NCBI GenBank assembly: GCA_009841005.1 | Contig: VXMR01000022.1 | Coordinates: forward strand, 1-50,956 | Source of the DNA: Gemmatimonadales bacterium | GTDB lineage: Bacteria > Gemmatimonadota > Gemmatimonadetes > Palauibacterales > Palauibacteraceae | DNA: 50,956 bases | Direction of reading: 5' to 3' | Shown: piece after piece, positions 1-7,955 of the stretch | Numbering within the stretch: the first letter of the stretch is position 1 | Layout of the letters: the number at the start of each line of letters is the position of its first letter | Notes under the pieces: model-generated | What the model saw: only the letters and a program-made list of their open reading frames with translations | Database searches by the model: none | Told to the model about the DNA's origin: nothing | Made by a program: the position numbers and the translations under genes

Positions 1-685
1 AGTACTTGTACCCGCCCCCCACGACGAACGCGCCTTCGAGCCCCAGCTTCGAGAGGTCGAAGGGGATCGCGTTCAGCGCGTGATAGGCGTCCACGAGGAG
101 GTGGCACCCTACTTCTTCGCAGCGTTCCGCCACGCGGTCCAGCCCGCCGACGATACGGGCGTCGCGGTAGAGGACGGCGGAGACCAGCACGCCGGCCGTC
201 TCGTCGTCTGTCGCGAGACGGAGCCGCTCGGAGAGCGAGTCGATCGGGTCCACGGGCACGCGAACGATGGTCGGTCCCTCCTCCTCCAGGCGGTCGAGCT
301 GGCGCCGGATGGAGTGGAACTCCCCCGCCGTCGTCACGAGCCGGGGCCGCGCGCGCAGCGGCAGGGCGGAGAGAAAGCGGACCACGAGTTCGTGCGTGTT
401 CGAGCCCAGCGCGTAGTCCCCTTCGTCCGGGCGCCCCGGGCGTCCGAGGAGTTCGGCGTACCCGGCGCGGACCCGGTTCCCGCGGGCGAACGCCTCCTCC
501 CACTTCCCGTCCACGAGGCGGGCTGCGTCCTCCCAGGCCCGGAGCTGTCCCGCGAAGCCGCAGTCGGGCCACGCCTGGTGCGAATGGCCCGTGAGAAGCA
601 GCCGCTCCGCGACCCGGAAGCGAGAGTAGTACGGGGCGAGCGCGTTCGGCTCCCGGTACAGATCCTCCGCCGCGAAACCCGTCAC
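1..685 (-). CDS. kynU: Kynureninase, C-terminal part missing at window edge
   Basis: Pyridoxal-phosphate enzyme that cleaves kynurenine to anthranilate and alanine. The minus strand reads continuously from a GTG at 685 to base 1: residues LLTGHSHQAWPD near the N-terminus, then a Asn-Thr-His-Glu stretch and VDAYHAL. The last residues in the window are GGGYKY, where kynureninases carry the Schiff-base lysine, so the visible part ends at the active site. The GTG at 685 is chosen because an earlier GTG, 14 bp upstream in a near-copy of the same sequence (GTGACGGG), runs into TGA after five codons. It lies 10 bp after tryptophan dioxygenase on the same strand, which supports the pathway role. The family call is firm at the aminotransferase class V level; kynureninase itself rests largely on the neighbour. 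Confidence 0.82.
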   Translation of the reverse strand, partial: MTGFAAEDLYREPNALAPYYSRFRVAERLLLTGHSHQAWPDCGFAGQLRAWEDAARLVDGKWEEAFARGNRVRAGYAELLGRPGRPDEGDYALGSNTHELVVRFLSALPLRARPRLVTTAGEFHSIRRQLDRLEEEGPTIVRVPVDPIDSLSERLRLATDDETAGVLVSAVLYRDARIVGGLDRVAERCEEVGCHLLVDAYHALNAIPFDLSKLGLEGAFVVGGGYKY

Positions 686-695
686 GGGAAGCCCG

Positions 696-1499
696 TCACA
701 GGTCGGTGCGGATCGCCCAGAGGTCGGGAAACACGGCGCGGTTCAGCGACTTCCTGAGGTAGGCGGCGCCCCCCGTCTGGCCGGTCCCGGGCCGCGCCCC
801 GATCGTGCGCTCCACCATCTTCACGTGCCGGTAGCGCCACTCTTGGAGTCCCTCGTCGAGATCCACGAAGCGCTCGCACAGCTGGACGAGCTGCGGGTCC
901 TCCCGGTACAACCGGATGAGGGCGGCCCGCACGCCCGCGGACGGCTCGGTCGGTGCCGTGACGTCCCGCTCGAGGTCCTCCGCCGGGATCGCGTACCCGT
1001 GCGCGTGGAGGAACCGGAGGAAGGCGGCCCAGAGCGACGGCTCCCCGTAGCGGGAGTCGAGCCGCCGGCGCGCGTCGCTTCCCTCCGGGTATCGGTCGAA
1101 CACGTCCCGCCGCTTGTGGCCGAGAATGAATTCGAGTTCCCGGAACTGGTACGACTGCAGGCCGCTCGCCTCTTCCAGCCGCTGCCGGAAGGCGAGGAAC
1201 TCCAGCGGCCGCATCGTCTCCAGGATGTCGAGTTGATGGACCTGCACCTTCAGGATCGTGAGGATTCGCCCCATGGTGTGCAGCAGCCGCGGCATGTCGT
1301 CCGCGCCCATCCGGTCGCGCGCGAACTCGAGCTCGTGCAGGAGCTGCTTGAACCACAGCTCGTACACCTGATGGATGATGATGAACAGCATCTCATCGTG
1401 CTCGGGGTCCCCGCCCTCGCCCGACTGCTCCCGCTGGAGCGACAGCAACTCGTCGAGGTGCAGATATCCGGCATAGGTCAGGTATTTCCCGTGCGCCAT
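696..1499 (-). CDS. kynA: Tryptophan 2,3-dioxygenase
   Basis: Heme enzyme that opens the indole ring of L-tryptophan with O2 to give N-formylkynurenine, the first step of the kynurenine pathway. The 267-residue product has the usual bacterial length and the family segments LTYAGYLHLDELLSLQ at the N-terminus, HQVYELWFKQLLHELE near residues 43-58, and YRHVKMVERTIG near the C-terminus, whose His is the expected axial heme ligand, followed by a GTGQTGGAAYLRKSL segment. It starts at ATG and sits 24 bp after the anthraniloyl-CoA oxygenase gene and 10 bp before kynureninase, so the three are very probably co-transcribed. Confidence 0.95.
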   Translation of the reverse strand: MAHGKYLTYAGYLHLDELLSLQREQSGEGGDPEHDEMLFIIIHQVYELWFKQLLHELEFARDRMGADDMPRLLHTMGRILTILKVQVHQLDILETMRPLEFLAFRQRLEEASGLQSYQFRELEFILGHKRRDVFDRYPEGSDARRRLDSRYGEPSLWAAFLRFLHAHGYAIPAEDLERDVTAPTEPSAGVRAALIRLYREDPQLVQLCERFVDLDEGLQEWRYRHVKMVERTIGARPGTGQTGGAAYLRKSLNRAVFPDLWAIRTDL

Positions 1500-1523
1500 G
1501 GATCTCCCTTCGGCGGCCGGTCC

Positions 1524-3830
1524 TCAGTACCCCCACTCGAAGCGCGGCGTGTAGCCATCCAGCGACGAATACTGCGGAGGCCAGGGGATCGGCGCCCCTG
1601 AAGCGTAGGCTGCGTGCCGGGTCCAGTATGGGTCCCAGAGGTGTGCGCGGGCGAGACAGCAGAGGTCCGCACGCCCCGCCGCGAGGATCGTGTTCACGTC
1701 CATGAAGGAGGAGATGTTGCCCACGGCCATGGTCGCGATTGCCGCCTCGTGCCGGATGCGGTCCGAGAAGGGGGTCTGGTACTGGCGGCCGTAGACCGGC
1801 TCCTGCCAGGGGACGGTCTGCCCCGCCGAGACGTCGATGATGTCCACGCCCGCATCCCTCAGGCGGCGCGCGACCTCGACGGCCCCGTCCGGCGTCATCC
1901 CGCCCTCCGCCCAGTCCACCGCGGAGATCCGGACGGAAATCGGCTTCTCCGCCGGCCACACGGCTCGCACCGCCGCGAGCACCTCGAGCGGGAAGCGAAG
2001 CTGCCCGTCCGCGTCTCCCCCGTACTCGTCCTCACGGAGGTTCGTGAGAGGAGAGATGAAGCTGGCGAGCAGGTAGCCGTGCGCGAAGTGAATCTCCAGC
2101 AGGTCGAACCCGGCCTCCTCGGACATCTCGGCCGCGCGACGGAACTCGGCCGTCACCCGGTCCATGTCCCGCCGAGTCATTTCGCGCGGAACCGGGCTGT
2201 GCTCGAACCAGGACACGGGAGAAGCGGCCATGATGGGCCAGCCGCCCTCTTCCAGCGGTTCGTTGTCGCCCTCCCAGGACAGCCGCGTGGACGCCTTCCG
2301 TCCCGCGTGGCCGAGCTGCATCCCGATCGCCGCCTCGGAGTGGCGGTGGACGAAATCGACGATCCGCTTCCACGCGCCCACGTGCGCGGGAGCGTACATC
2401 CCCGTGCAGCCCAGCGAGATACGTCCTTCGCGGCTCACGTCCGTCATCTCCGACATCACGAGTCCGGCGCCGCCGATCGCACGGCTGCCGAGGTTCACCA
2501 GGTGCCAGTCGTCCGGCGTGCCGTCCTCCGCCGAGTACTGACACATGGCTGAGACGACGACCCGGTTCTTCAACTCGAGTTCCCGGAGACGGAACGGGGC
2601 GAGGAGCGGAGGAGGAGCCGGACCGGACGCGACGCTCCCGGGGGGAGGCCTCCCGGCTCCCGTCGCCGCATCCGCCGCGGCCCGCTCCGCGAACCAGCGG
2701 TCGACGCGCGCGGTGAACTCCGGGTCGCGCAGCGCGAGGTTGGAGTGGGTGATCCGGAGGCTGCGCGTGATGAGGTTGAAGGCGAACTGCACGGGTTCCG
2801 TCTCCAGGAAACGCTCCGTCCCCTCGAACCACTCGAGGCTCGCCTGGGCCGCCCTCTGCACGCTCTCGACCTCCGGCCGGCGGGCCGTCTCGTAGGCCTC
2901 CAGCGCGGGAGCGACGGCGAGATCGTGGGCGAGGAGCGATTCGTGGAGCGAGATCGCATCGATCATCGCGAGCCGGGTGCCCGACCCGATGGAGAAGTGG
3001 GCCGAGTGCGCGGCGTCGCCGACGAGCACGATGTTGCCGTGGCGCCAAGACCGGTTCCGCACGGTCGGGAAGCCCCGCCAGATCGAGCGGTTCGCGACGA
3101 GTCGATGGGAGTCCAGCTCCTCGCGGAAGGTGTCCTCGAGGAAGGCGACGGTCTCCTCTTCGGACCCGGCGTCCATGCCGGCGGCGCGCCACGTCGCCTC
3201 GGTCGCCTCGACGATGAAGGTGGAGACGGCTTCCTCCCCGGCGCCGCCGGGCCGGTACTGGTACGCGTGCACGCGCCACAGACCGTGTGTGGTCTCACGA
3301 AAATGGAAGGTGAAGGCGGGGAAGGGCTTCGTCGTGCCGAGCCACACGAACCGGTTCGGACGGAGATCGACGCGGGGGCCGAACGCGCGGGCGTATCGGT
3401 CCCGCATGCGGCTGTTCACTCCATCTGCGGCGAGCACGAGATCGGCGTCGGCGTACGCCTCCTCCGACTCGACTTCCACGCCGCACCTCAGATCGACACC
3501 GAGTTCGCGCGCTCGCGCCTCCAGGATCTCGAGAAGGGTGGTGCGGGCGAGGCCGCTGAACCCGTGGCCGGTCGACGTGAGCCGGTGGCCCCGGTAGTGG
3601 ATGTCGATGTCGTCCCAGTGGTGGAAGGACCGCGTGATCGCCTCGTAGCTCTCGCGGTCCGCGGCGGCGAGTTCCTCCAGCGTCGCGTCGGAGAAGACGA
3701 CGCCGAATCCGTAGGTGTCGCCGGGGCGGTTGCGCTCGAGGACGATGACGTCGTGCGCCGGATCCGAGCGCTTCATCAGGATCGCGAAGTACAGGCCGGC
3801 GGGCCCGCCTCCGACGCAGACGATCCTCAG
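1524..3830 (-). CDS. abmA: Bifunctional anthraniloyl-CoA monooxygenase/reductase (FAD hydroxylase fused to Old Yellow Enzyme domain)
   Basis: About 768 residues. The N-terminal half is a flavin monooxygenase: FAD-binding GGGPAGLYF at residues 7-15, later GDAAHSAHFSIGSGTRLA. The C-terminal half, from about residue 395, is an Old Yellow Enzyme-type reductase (LKNRVVVSAMCQYSAEDG, LGHAGRKAS, HFAHGYLLASFISP). This fusion is known from 2-aminobenzoyl-CoA monooxygenase/reductase of Azoarcus evansii, which hydroxylates and reduces anthraniloyl-CoA to a non-aromatic product; salicylyl-CoA 5-hydroxylase is the nearest alternative. Kynureninase next door makes anthranilate, favouring the first. No ATG, GTG or TTG lies near the start of the fold. 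The best candidate is CTG at 3830, overlapping the preceding stop as CTGA, which suggests translational coupling. The open frame continues upstream to 4244, but that part reads as an arginine-rich shadow of the acyl-CoA dehydrogenase gene. Confidence 0.9.
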   Translation of the reverse strand: MRIVCVGGGPAGLYFAILMKRSDPAHDVIVLERNRPGDTYGFGVVFSDATLEELAAADRESYEAITRSFHHWDDIDIHYRGHRLTSTGHGFSGLARTTLLEILEARARELGVDLRCGVEVESEEAYADADLVLAADGVNSRMRDRYARAFGPRVDLRPNRFVWLGTTKPFPAFTFHFRETTHGLWRVHAYQYRPGGAGEEAVSTFIVEATEATWRAAGMDAGSEEETVAFLEDTFREELDSHRLVANRSIWRGFPTVRNRSWRHGNIVLVGDAAHSAHFSIGSGTRLAMIDAISLHESLLAHDLAVAPALEAYETARRPEVESVQRAAQASLEWFEGTERFLETEPVQFAFNLITRSLRITHSNLALRDPEFTARVDRWFAERAAADAATGAGRPPPGSVASGPAPPPLLAPFRLRELELKNRVVVSAMCQYSAEDGTPDDWHLVNLGSRAIGGAGLVMSEMTDVSREGRISLGCTGMYAPAHVGAWKRIVDFVHRHSEAAIGMQLGHAGRKASTRLSWEGDNEPLEEGGWPIMAASPVSWFEHSPVPREMTRRDMDRVTAEFRRAAEMSEEAGFDLLEIHFAHGYLLASFISPLTNLREDEYGGDADGQLRFPLEVLAAVRAVWPAEKPISVRISAVDWAEGGMTPDGAVEVARRLRDAGVDIIDVSAGQTVPWQEPVYGRQYQTPFSDRIRHEAAIATMAVGNISSFMDVNTILAAGRADLCCLARAHLWDPYWTRHAAYASGAPIPWPPQYSSLDGYTPRFEWGY

Positions 3831-4987
3831 GGGTCGCCCTCGGCGCGCGCGGCGTCGAGCAGATGACGCGCGATGATGAGACGCTGGATCTCCGTCGCGC
3901 CCTCGTAGATGCGGAGGGCTCTCACGGAGCGATACAGCCGGTCGACCGGGTGGTCCGCCAGCACGCCGCGTCCGCCGAGGATCTGCACGGCGTCGTCCAC
4001 CACCCCCTGCGCGATCTCGGTCGCGAAGGACTTGGCCATCGCGGCCTCGAGGTCGGTGCGGTCCGCCCCGCCGTCGCGCTCCCACGCCGCCCGGTACACG
4101 AGGAGCCGCGCGGCGGTGAGGTCGGTGCCCATGCGTCCCACCTTCTCCTGCGTGATCTGGAAATCGGCGAGCGCCCGCCCGAACTGCCGCCGCGAGAGAG
4201 CGTGGTGGAGCGCCTCGTGCAGCGCGCGGCCCGCCATCCCGCACGCAGCGGCTCCGACGGTGGGGCGGAGACGGTCGAGCGTCGCGAGCCCGAGCTTGTA
4301 CCCTTCACCCTCGCCTCCGACACGGGCCTTGGCCGGCAGTCGGCAGTCCTCCAGCGCGATCTCGCCCAGCGGGTGGGGGTCGGCCATCACAAGCGGCCGC
4401 ACGAAGCGGAACCCCTTCGTATCCGCCGGGAGGAGGAAGGCGGAGATCCCATCCACGCCCTCGCCGGGGTCGGTGACCGCGAACAGGAGGTAGAAGTCCG
4501 CGATCCCCGCGTTCGAGATGAACGTCTTCACGCCGTTGAGGACGTAATCGTTCCCGTCCCGGACGGCGGTCGTGCGCATGGCGGCGACATCGGACCCGGC
4601 CTCCGGCTCGCTCATCGCGAAGGCGGCCACGGCTCGCCCCCGGACGGCGCGGTCGAGCCACAGTCGCCGCTGCCTCTCGTCGCCGGCCAGCGCGATCGGG
4701 GTCGAGCCCAATGCCTGGAGTGCGAACATCGCGTCCGCGAGCGGCGAGTAGAAGGCGAGCGTCTCGCGAATCACGGAACAGGCCCGGAAGTCCTGCCGGG
4801 CGATCGCCTTCAGCCAGCCGCCCCGCCCGAGGGACGCGCAGATCTCCCGTGCGTACCGTCGGGCGAGATCATCGTCGTCCCGATGCGCGTGTTCGGCGAA
4901 CTCCGCGGCCGCATAGCGCCCGAGGCCCTCACCGAGTTCGAAGTGCCCCGGTTCGAGAAAGGCGCGGACGGGATGGAGGTCGATCAC
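3827..4987 (-). CDS. Acyl-CoA dehydrogenase
   Basis: FAD-dependent dehydrogenase forming an alpha,beta-double bond in an acyl-CoA. The 386-residue length is typical. Visible family features are AFAMSEPEAGSD (substrate/FAD loop), NDYVLNGVKTFISNAG, the RRQFGRALADFQ segment, QILGGRGVL and the C-terminal RIYEGATEIQ, whose first Glu (near residue 362) is the expected catalytic base. The start is the GTG at 4987, which overlaps the TGA of the enoyl-CoA hydratase gene as GTGA; the longer open frame back to 5179 lies inside that gene. Its place in the operon points to beta-oxidation-like processing of the ring-reduced anthraniloyl-CoA product, though the exact substrate cannot be read from sequence. 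Confidence 0.92.
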   Translation of the reverse strand: MIDLHPVRAFLEPGHFELGEGLGRYAAAEFAEHAHRDDDDLARRYAREICASLGRGGWLKAIARQDFRACSVIRETLAFYSPLADAMFALQALGSTPIALAGDERQRRLWLDRAVRGRAVAAFAMSEPEAGSDVAAMRTTAVRDGNDYVLNGVKTFISNAGIADFYLLFAVTDPGEGVDGISAFLLPADTKGFRFVRPLVMADPHPLGEIALEDCRLPAKARVGGEGEGYKLGLATLDRLRPTVGAAACGMAGRALHEALHHALSRRQFGRALADFQITQEKVGRMGTDLTAARLLVYRAAWERDGGADRTDLEAAMAKSFATEIAQGVVDDAVQILGGRGVLADHPVDRLYRSVRALRIYEGATEIQRLIIARHLLDAARAEGDP

Positions 4988-5784
4988 GAGAACACCGCGG
5001 CCCGCTTCTCGACGAAGGCCCGGAAGCCCTCGCGGAAGTTCGGGTCCTCCATGCAGGCGGCCTGCAAGCGGGCCTCCTCGGCGAGCGCGTCGCGCAGCGT
5101 CATGTGCGCCTCCTTCTCCAGAGCGCGCTTGGTGACGGACAGCGCGGAGGAGGGTCCCGCCGCCAGCCGCGCCGCCCACTCGGTTCCCGCGGCGAGCGCT
5201 TCGCCAGCGGGTACGACACGATTGTACAGTCCGAGACGAAGCGCCTCCCGCGCGTCGAGAAAGTCGCCCGTCATCAGAAGCTCCGTCGCCCGCCCGAGAC
5301 CGATGATGCGCGGCAGGAGCCAGGCGATGCCCATGTCGGCGCCCGAAAGCCCGACCCGGGTGAACAGGTAGGCGATCTTCGCGGATTCCGCCGCGATCCG
5401 CACATCACAGGCGGTCGCGATCACGGCCCCGGCCCCCGCCACCGTTCCGTTCAGGGCGCCGACGACGGGCTTGCCGCACTCCCGCATGGCGGCGATCAGG
5501 TCGCACGTCATCTGCGCAAATTCCAGCAGTTCGCCGGAGTCCATCTCGAGGAGCGGTCCGATGATGTCCCGCACATCTCCGCCCGTGCAGAAGGCGGTGC
5601 CGGACCCCGTGATCACGACCGCGCGGACCCCCGGTTCCCGGTCGAGCGCGCGGAAGGTGGTTCGGAGTTCGTCGTAGACCTCGAAGGTCAGGGCGTTGCG
5701 CCGTTCGGGACGGTTCAGCGTGATCGTCGCGACGGAGGTCGCGGCATCGACCTCGTACAGGAATGAAGTCGGGTTCAGAGGCAC
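4984..5784 (-). CDS. Enoyl-CoA hydratase/isomerase family protein (crotonase fold)
   Basis: A 266-residue crotonase-superfamily protein. The oxyanion-hole segments are visible: LNRPERRNALTF near the start, GTAFCTGGDVRDI in the middle and NGTVAGAGAVIATACDVRIA. Where classical hydratases carry the second catalytic Glu in the VGL..E.G segment, this one has VGLSGADMG, so it may be an isomerase, a hydrolase or a ring-opening enzyme rather than a plain hydratase. GTG at 5784 is preferred because GGAAGGAAG lies just upstream; the longer frame to 5862 overlaps the Rid gene. It lies between the Rid protein gene and the acyl-CoA dehydrogenase, and probably acts on a cyclic CoA thioester from anthraniloyl-CoA. 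Confidence 0.9.
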   Translation of the reverse strand: MPLNPTSFLYEVDAATSVATITLNRPERRNALTFEVYDELRTTFRALDREPGVRAVVITGSGTAFCTGGDVRDIIGPLLEMDSGELLEFAQMTCDLIAAMRECGKPVVGALNGTVAGAGAVIATACDVRIAAESAKIAYLFTRVGLSGADMGIAWLLPRIIGLGRATELLMTGDFLDAREALRLGLYNRVVPAGEALAAGTEWAARLAAGPSSALSVTKRALEKEAHMTLRDALAEEARLQAACMEDPNFREGFRAFVEKRAAVFS

Positions 5785-5815
5785 GGCGCGCTTCCTTCCA
5801 GGGAGTGGTGCGGCG

Positions 5816-6250
5816 TCACGGCACGACGGCGGTCGCCTCGATCTCGACCTGCGCGCCGACATCGACGAGCCCGCCGACCTCGACGAGCGACATGGCGGGA
5901 TAGTGTCGGCCCAGCCGGGCGCGCCACGCCGCCCCGAGTTCGGAACGCGCGTCCCGGTAGGCGGCGAGATCCGTAACGTAGATGGTCATGCGTCCGATGT
6001 GCGAAGGTTCTCCGCCGGCCGCCCGGATGACCGCCAGCACGCGATCGAGCGCGAGCGCGAACTGTGCGGCGAAGTCCGGCGTCTCGATGTCTCCGCCCGG
6101 ACCGGTCGCGGTTTGCCCGGCGACGAACAGCACCCGCCCTCCGCGAGGCGCGAGGAGTCCGTGATTCCAGCCCTGCGGCTCGCCCAGCGCGGCCGGATTC
6201 AGGACCTCGAACGGGTCGGTGCGGGCATCGGCCCCGCCATCGGCGCTCAT
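5816..6250 (-). CDS. RidA/YjgF-family protein
   Basis: Small Rid-superfamily protein of about 144 residues with VLFVAGQTATGPGGDIET, ALDRVLAVIRAAG, IYVTDLAAYRDAR and the C-terminal VEIEATAV strand. Archetypal RidA enzymes hydrolyse reactive enamines or imines to ketones and ammonia using an Arg in a PARSxVEV segment; here that segment reads PAMSLVEV, with Met in place of the Arg. It therefore falls outside the canonical imine-deaminase subgroup, or uses a different mechanism. In this operon a plausible job is removing the amino group from a 2-amino-ene CoA intermediate. The ATG at 6250 is preferred, with GGGGAA upstream; a GTG at 6268 is an alternative start. Confidence 0.87.
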   Translation of the reverse strand: MSADGGADARTDPFEVLNPAALGEPQGWNHGLLAPRGGRVLFVAGQTATGPGGDIETPDFAAQFALALDRVLAVIRAAGGEPSHIGRMTIYVTDLAAYRDARSELGAAWRARLGRHYPAMSLVEVGGLVDVGAQVEIEATAVVP

Positions 6251-6269
6251 GCGGGCGTTCCCCGACACG

Positions 6270-7052
6270 TCACTGGAGGGCCGATGTGGCGCCGCCGTCC
6301 AGCACGACGGTCTGGCCGTTGATGCTCAGCGCTTCATCTTCGCACAGGAACGCGATGGACGCCGCGACCTCCCCGGGGGCGATGAGCCGCCGCTGCGGCG
6401 TCGTCGCGAGAATCGCCTCGACGGCGTCGGTCTCCTCCATGTCCGTTCGCTTCACGATGTTCTCTATCGTCGCATCCGTCATCGGCGTGTCGACGTAGCC
6501 GGGACAGACCGCGTTCACCGTGACCCCGGCTCGCGCCACTTCGGCCGCGGCAGAGCGCGTGAGTCCGAGAAGGGCATGCTTCGACGCGGCGTAGCCCCCC
6601 ATGTAGCGCCCTCCCCGCAACGCGGCGACCGAGGCCACGTTCACGATCCGGCCCCAGCCGCGTTCCACCATGCCCGGCAGCACGCCCTGCATTGCGAGGA
6701 GCGCGCCGGTCGCGTTGATGCGCCACAGCCGTTCCCATTCCTCCAGCGCGAGCTTCACGACCGGGGCGGAACTCGCCACGCCGGCGTTGTTCACGAGGAT
6801 GTCCACGGCTCCGAGCCGATTCGCGGCCTCGCGGCACAGGGCGTCCACGCTCGCCGGGTCCGACACGTCGCACGTCGCCGCCCACGCCTCTCCCCCGCGG
6901 TCCCGAAGCTCGGCGGCGACGGCCTCGATCTCCGGCGTGCTCCGCGCCGCGAGGACGAGTCGGACGCCCCGGTCCGCCAGCGTGCGGGCGGTCGCGGCCC
7001 CGATGCCGCGTCCTCCGCCCGTGATGAGAGCGCCACGTCCGGCGAGACTCAC
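6270..7052 (-). CDS. Short-chain dehydrogenase/reductase (3-hydroxyacyl-CoA dehydrogenase candidate)
   Basis: A 260-residue classical SDR. The NAD(P)-binding TGGGRGIG lies at residues 11-18, NNAG at 88-91, and the catalytic triad is Ser141, Tyr154 and Lys158 (YAASK), with Asn113 completing the tetrad. The GTG start at 7052 overlaps the TGA of the preceding creatininase-family gene by four bases. In a CoA-ester degradation operon with a crotonase and an acyl-CoA dehydrogenase, the likely role is oxidation of a 3-hydroxyacyl-CoA; SDR sequence alone does not fix the substrate. Confidence 0.9.
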   Translation of the reverse strand: MSLAGRGALITGGGRGIGAATARTLADRGVRLVLAARSTPEIEAVAAELRDRGGEAWAATCDVSDPASVDALCREAANRLGAVDILVNNAGVASSAPVVKLALEEWERLWRINATGALLAMQGVLPGMVERGWGRIVNVASVAALRGGRYMGGYAASKHALLGLTRSAAAEVARAGVTVNAVCPGYVDTPMTDATIENIVKRTDMEETDAVEAILATTPQRRLIAPGEVAASIAFLCEDEALSINGQTVVLDGGATSALQ

Positions 7053-7816
7053 GACTCTTTCTCCTCTTCCAGGGCTGCGCTCACCGCTTCCGCGAGGATG
7101 TCTCCGAGCGTCTCAATCGTAGCACGTCCCTCTTCCGCCGTCGCCTGCGACGGATAACCGAAGTAGGCCCGCGTCCCCCCCGCTTCCGCGAAGTCTCCGA
7201 GTCCGGCCCCGATCGCGGCGGAGAGGGAGACCGGATTGTCCTCCAGTTCGCGCATTATTTCCATGCGCACGCGCCCGGGGCTACGGGCGAGAACGATCGA
7301 ACCCTCGTACTGCCCGGCGTGACACGCCCCGCTTCGGAACTCCTCCGTCAGCCGGCTTCCCCACGGCCGGCGCGTGACGTCCGGAAATACGACGCGAATG
7401 GCGTCCCCCTCGCCGACCGCCGCGGCCGCCCCCCGAAGCGTCTCGACGTGAGCGGGGTCGAAGTGTGCGTTCGCGATCGCCAGCGTAGCGATCCCGGCCC
7501 GGCCCAGGCTGGCGGCGATATCGACGACGAGGGCGGTGAATGTCGCGGTCCCGATATCGATGGTGCCGGGGAAGTTCGCGGCGAAGGCGGCGGGCGTGTA
7601 CCGGAGGCCGTCGAGGAGCACGGTCTCCAGACCGCGAGCCGAGAGTCGCCGGGCGCCGGCTTCCGCCATCGCTTCCGCGATGATGACGTCGGTGTCGAGA
7701 GGCAGATGGGGGCCGTGCGCTTCGGTAGCTCCCACGGGCAGGATGGCGACCGTTCGATCGAGGTCGAGCGCCCCGAACTCCTCCCAGGTGAGGTCCGACA
7801 GCCTGTACAGAGTCAT
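7049..7816 (-). CDS. Creatininase-family amidohydrolase, candidate N-formylkynurenine formamidase
   Basis: A 255-residue creatininase-fold protein and the first gene of the minus-strand operon. Probable metal ligands are Glu32 and His34 (GATEAHGPH), Asp43 (LDTD), His119 (ANAHFD, where creatininases usually have NGHGGN) and Glu172 (HAGQYEGS, usually HAGELETS). The family hydrolyses amide bonds using two metal ions; one member, archaeal ArfB, is a formamide hydrolase. The operon makes N-formylkynurenine and consumes kynurenine but contains no recognisable KynB-type formamidase, so this protein is a good candidate for that step. That assignment is inference: it could equally open a cyclic amide later in the pathway. 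It is divergently transcribed from the CoA ligase. Confidence 0.85.
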   Translation of the reverse strand: MTLYRLSDLTWEEFGALDLDRTVAILPVGATEAHGPHLPLDTDVIIAEAMAEAGARRLSARGLETVLLDGLRYTPAAFAANFPGTIDIGTATFTALVVDIAASLGRAGIATLAIANAHFDPAHVETLRGAAAAVGEGDAIRVVFPDVTRRPWGSRLTEEFRSGACHAGQYEGSIVLARSPGRVRMEIMRELEDNPVSLSAAIGAGLGDFAEAGGTRAYFGYPSQATAEEGRATIETLGDILAEAVSAALEEEKES

Positions 7817-7955
7817 GGAATCTCGCTACGCCGTGCCGGGGAGGGGCGCAAGTCCGGGAGGCTGGCGTCGGTTGTAGACGCGCCGGGCCGGACATACCCT
7901 GCGAAACCCGAACCCGACCCCGGACCGCCCGGAAGACCCTCGCCGACGGAGCCCG
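7817..7955. promoter_or_regulatory. Divergent intergenic region between creatininase operon and CoA ligase
   Basis: This 139-bp gap lies between two divergent start codons and must hold the promoters for both arms of the anthranilate pathway. On the plus strand TTGTAG (7872-7877) is followed after 17 bp by TACCCT (7895-7900), a plausible sigma-70-type pair reading toward the ligase; the same TTGTAG box with 17-bp spacing occurs upstream of two lipoprotein genes in this window. No convincing operator palindrome was found. Confidence 0.4.

Noticed and set aside
3831-4244. Upstream extension of the monooxygenase frame
   Set aside because: It lies fully inside the acyl-CoA dehydrogenase gene in another frame and reads as an arginine-rich, low-complexity shadow with no fold; the FAD motif begins just after 3830.
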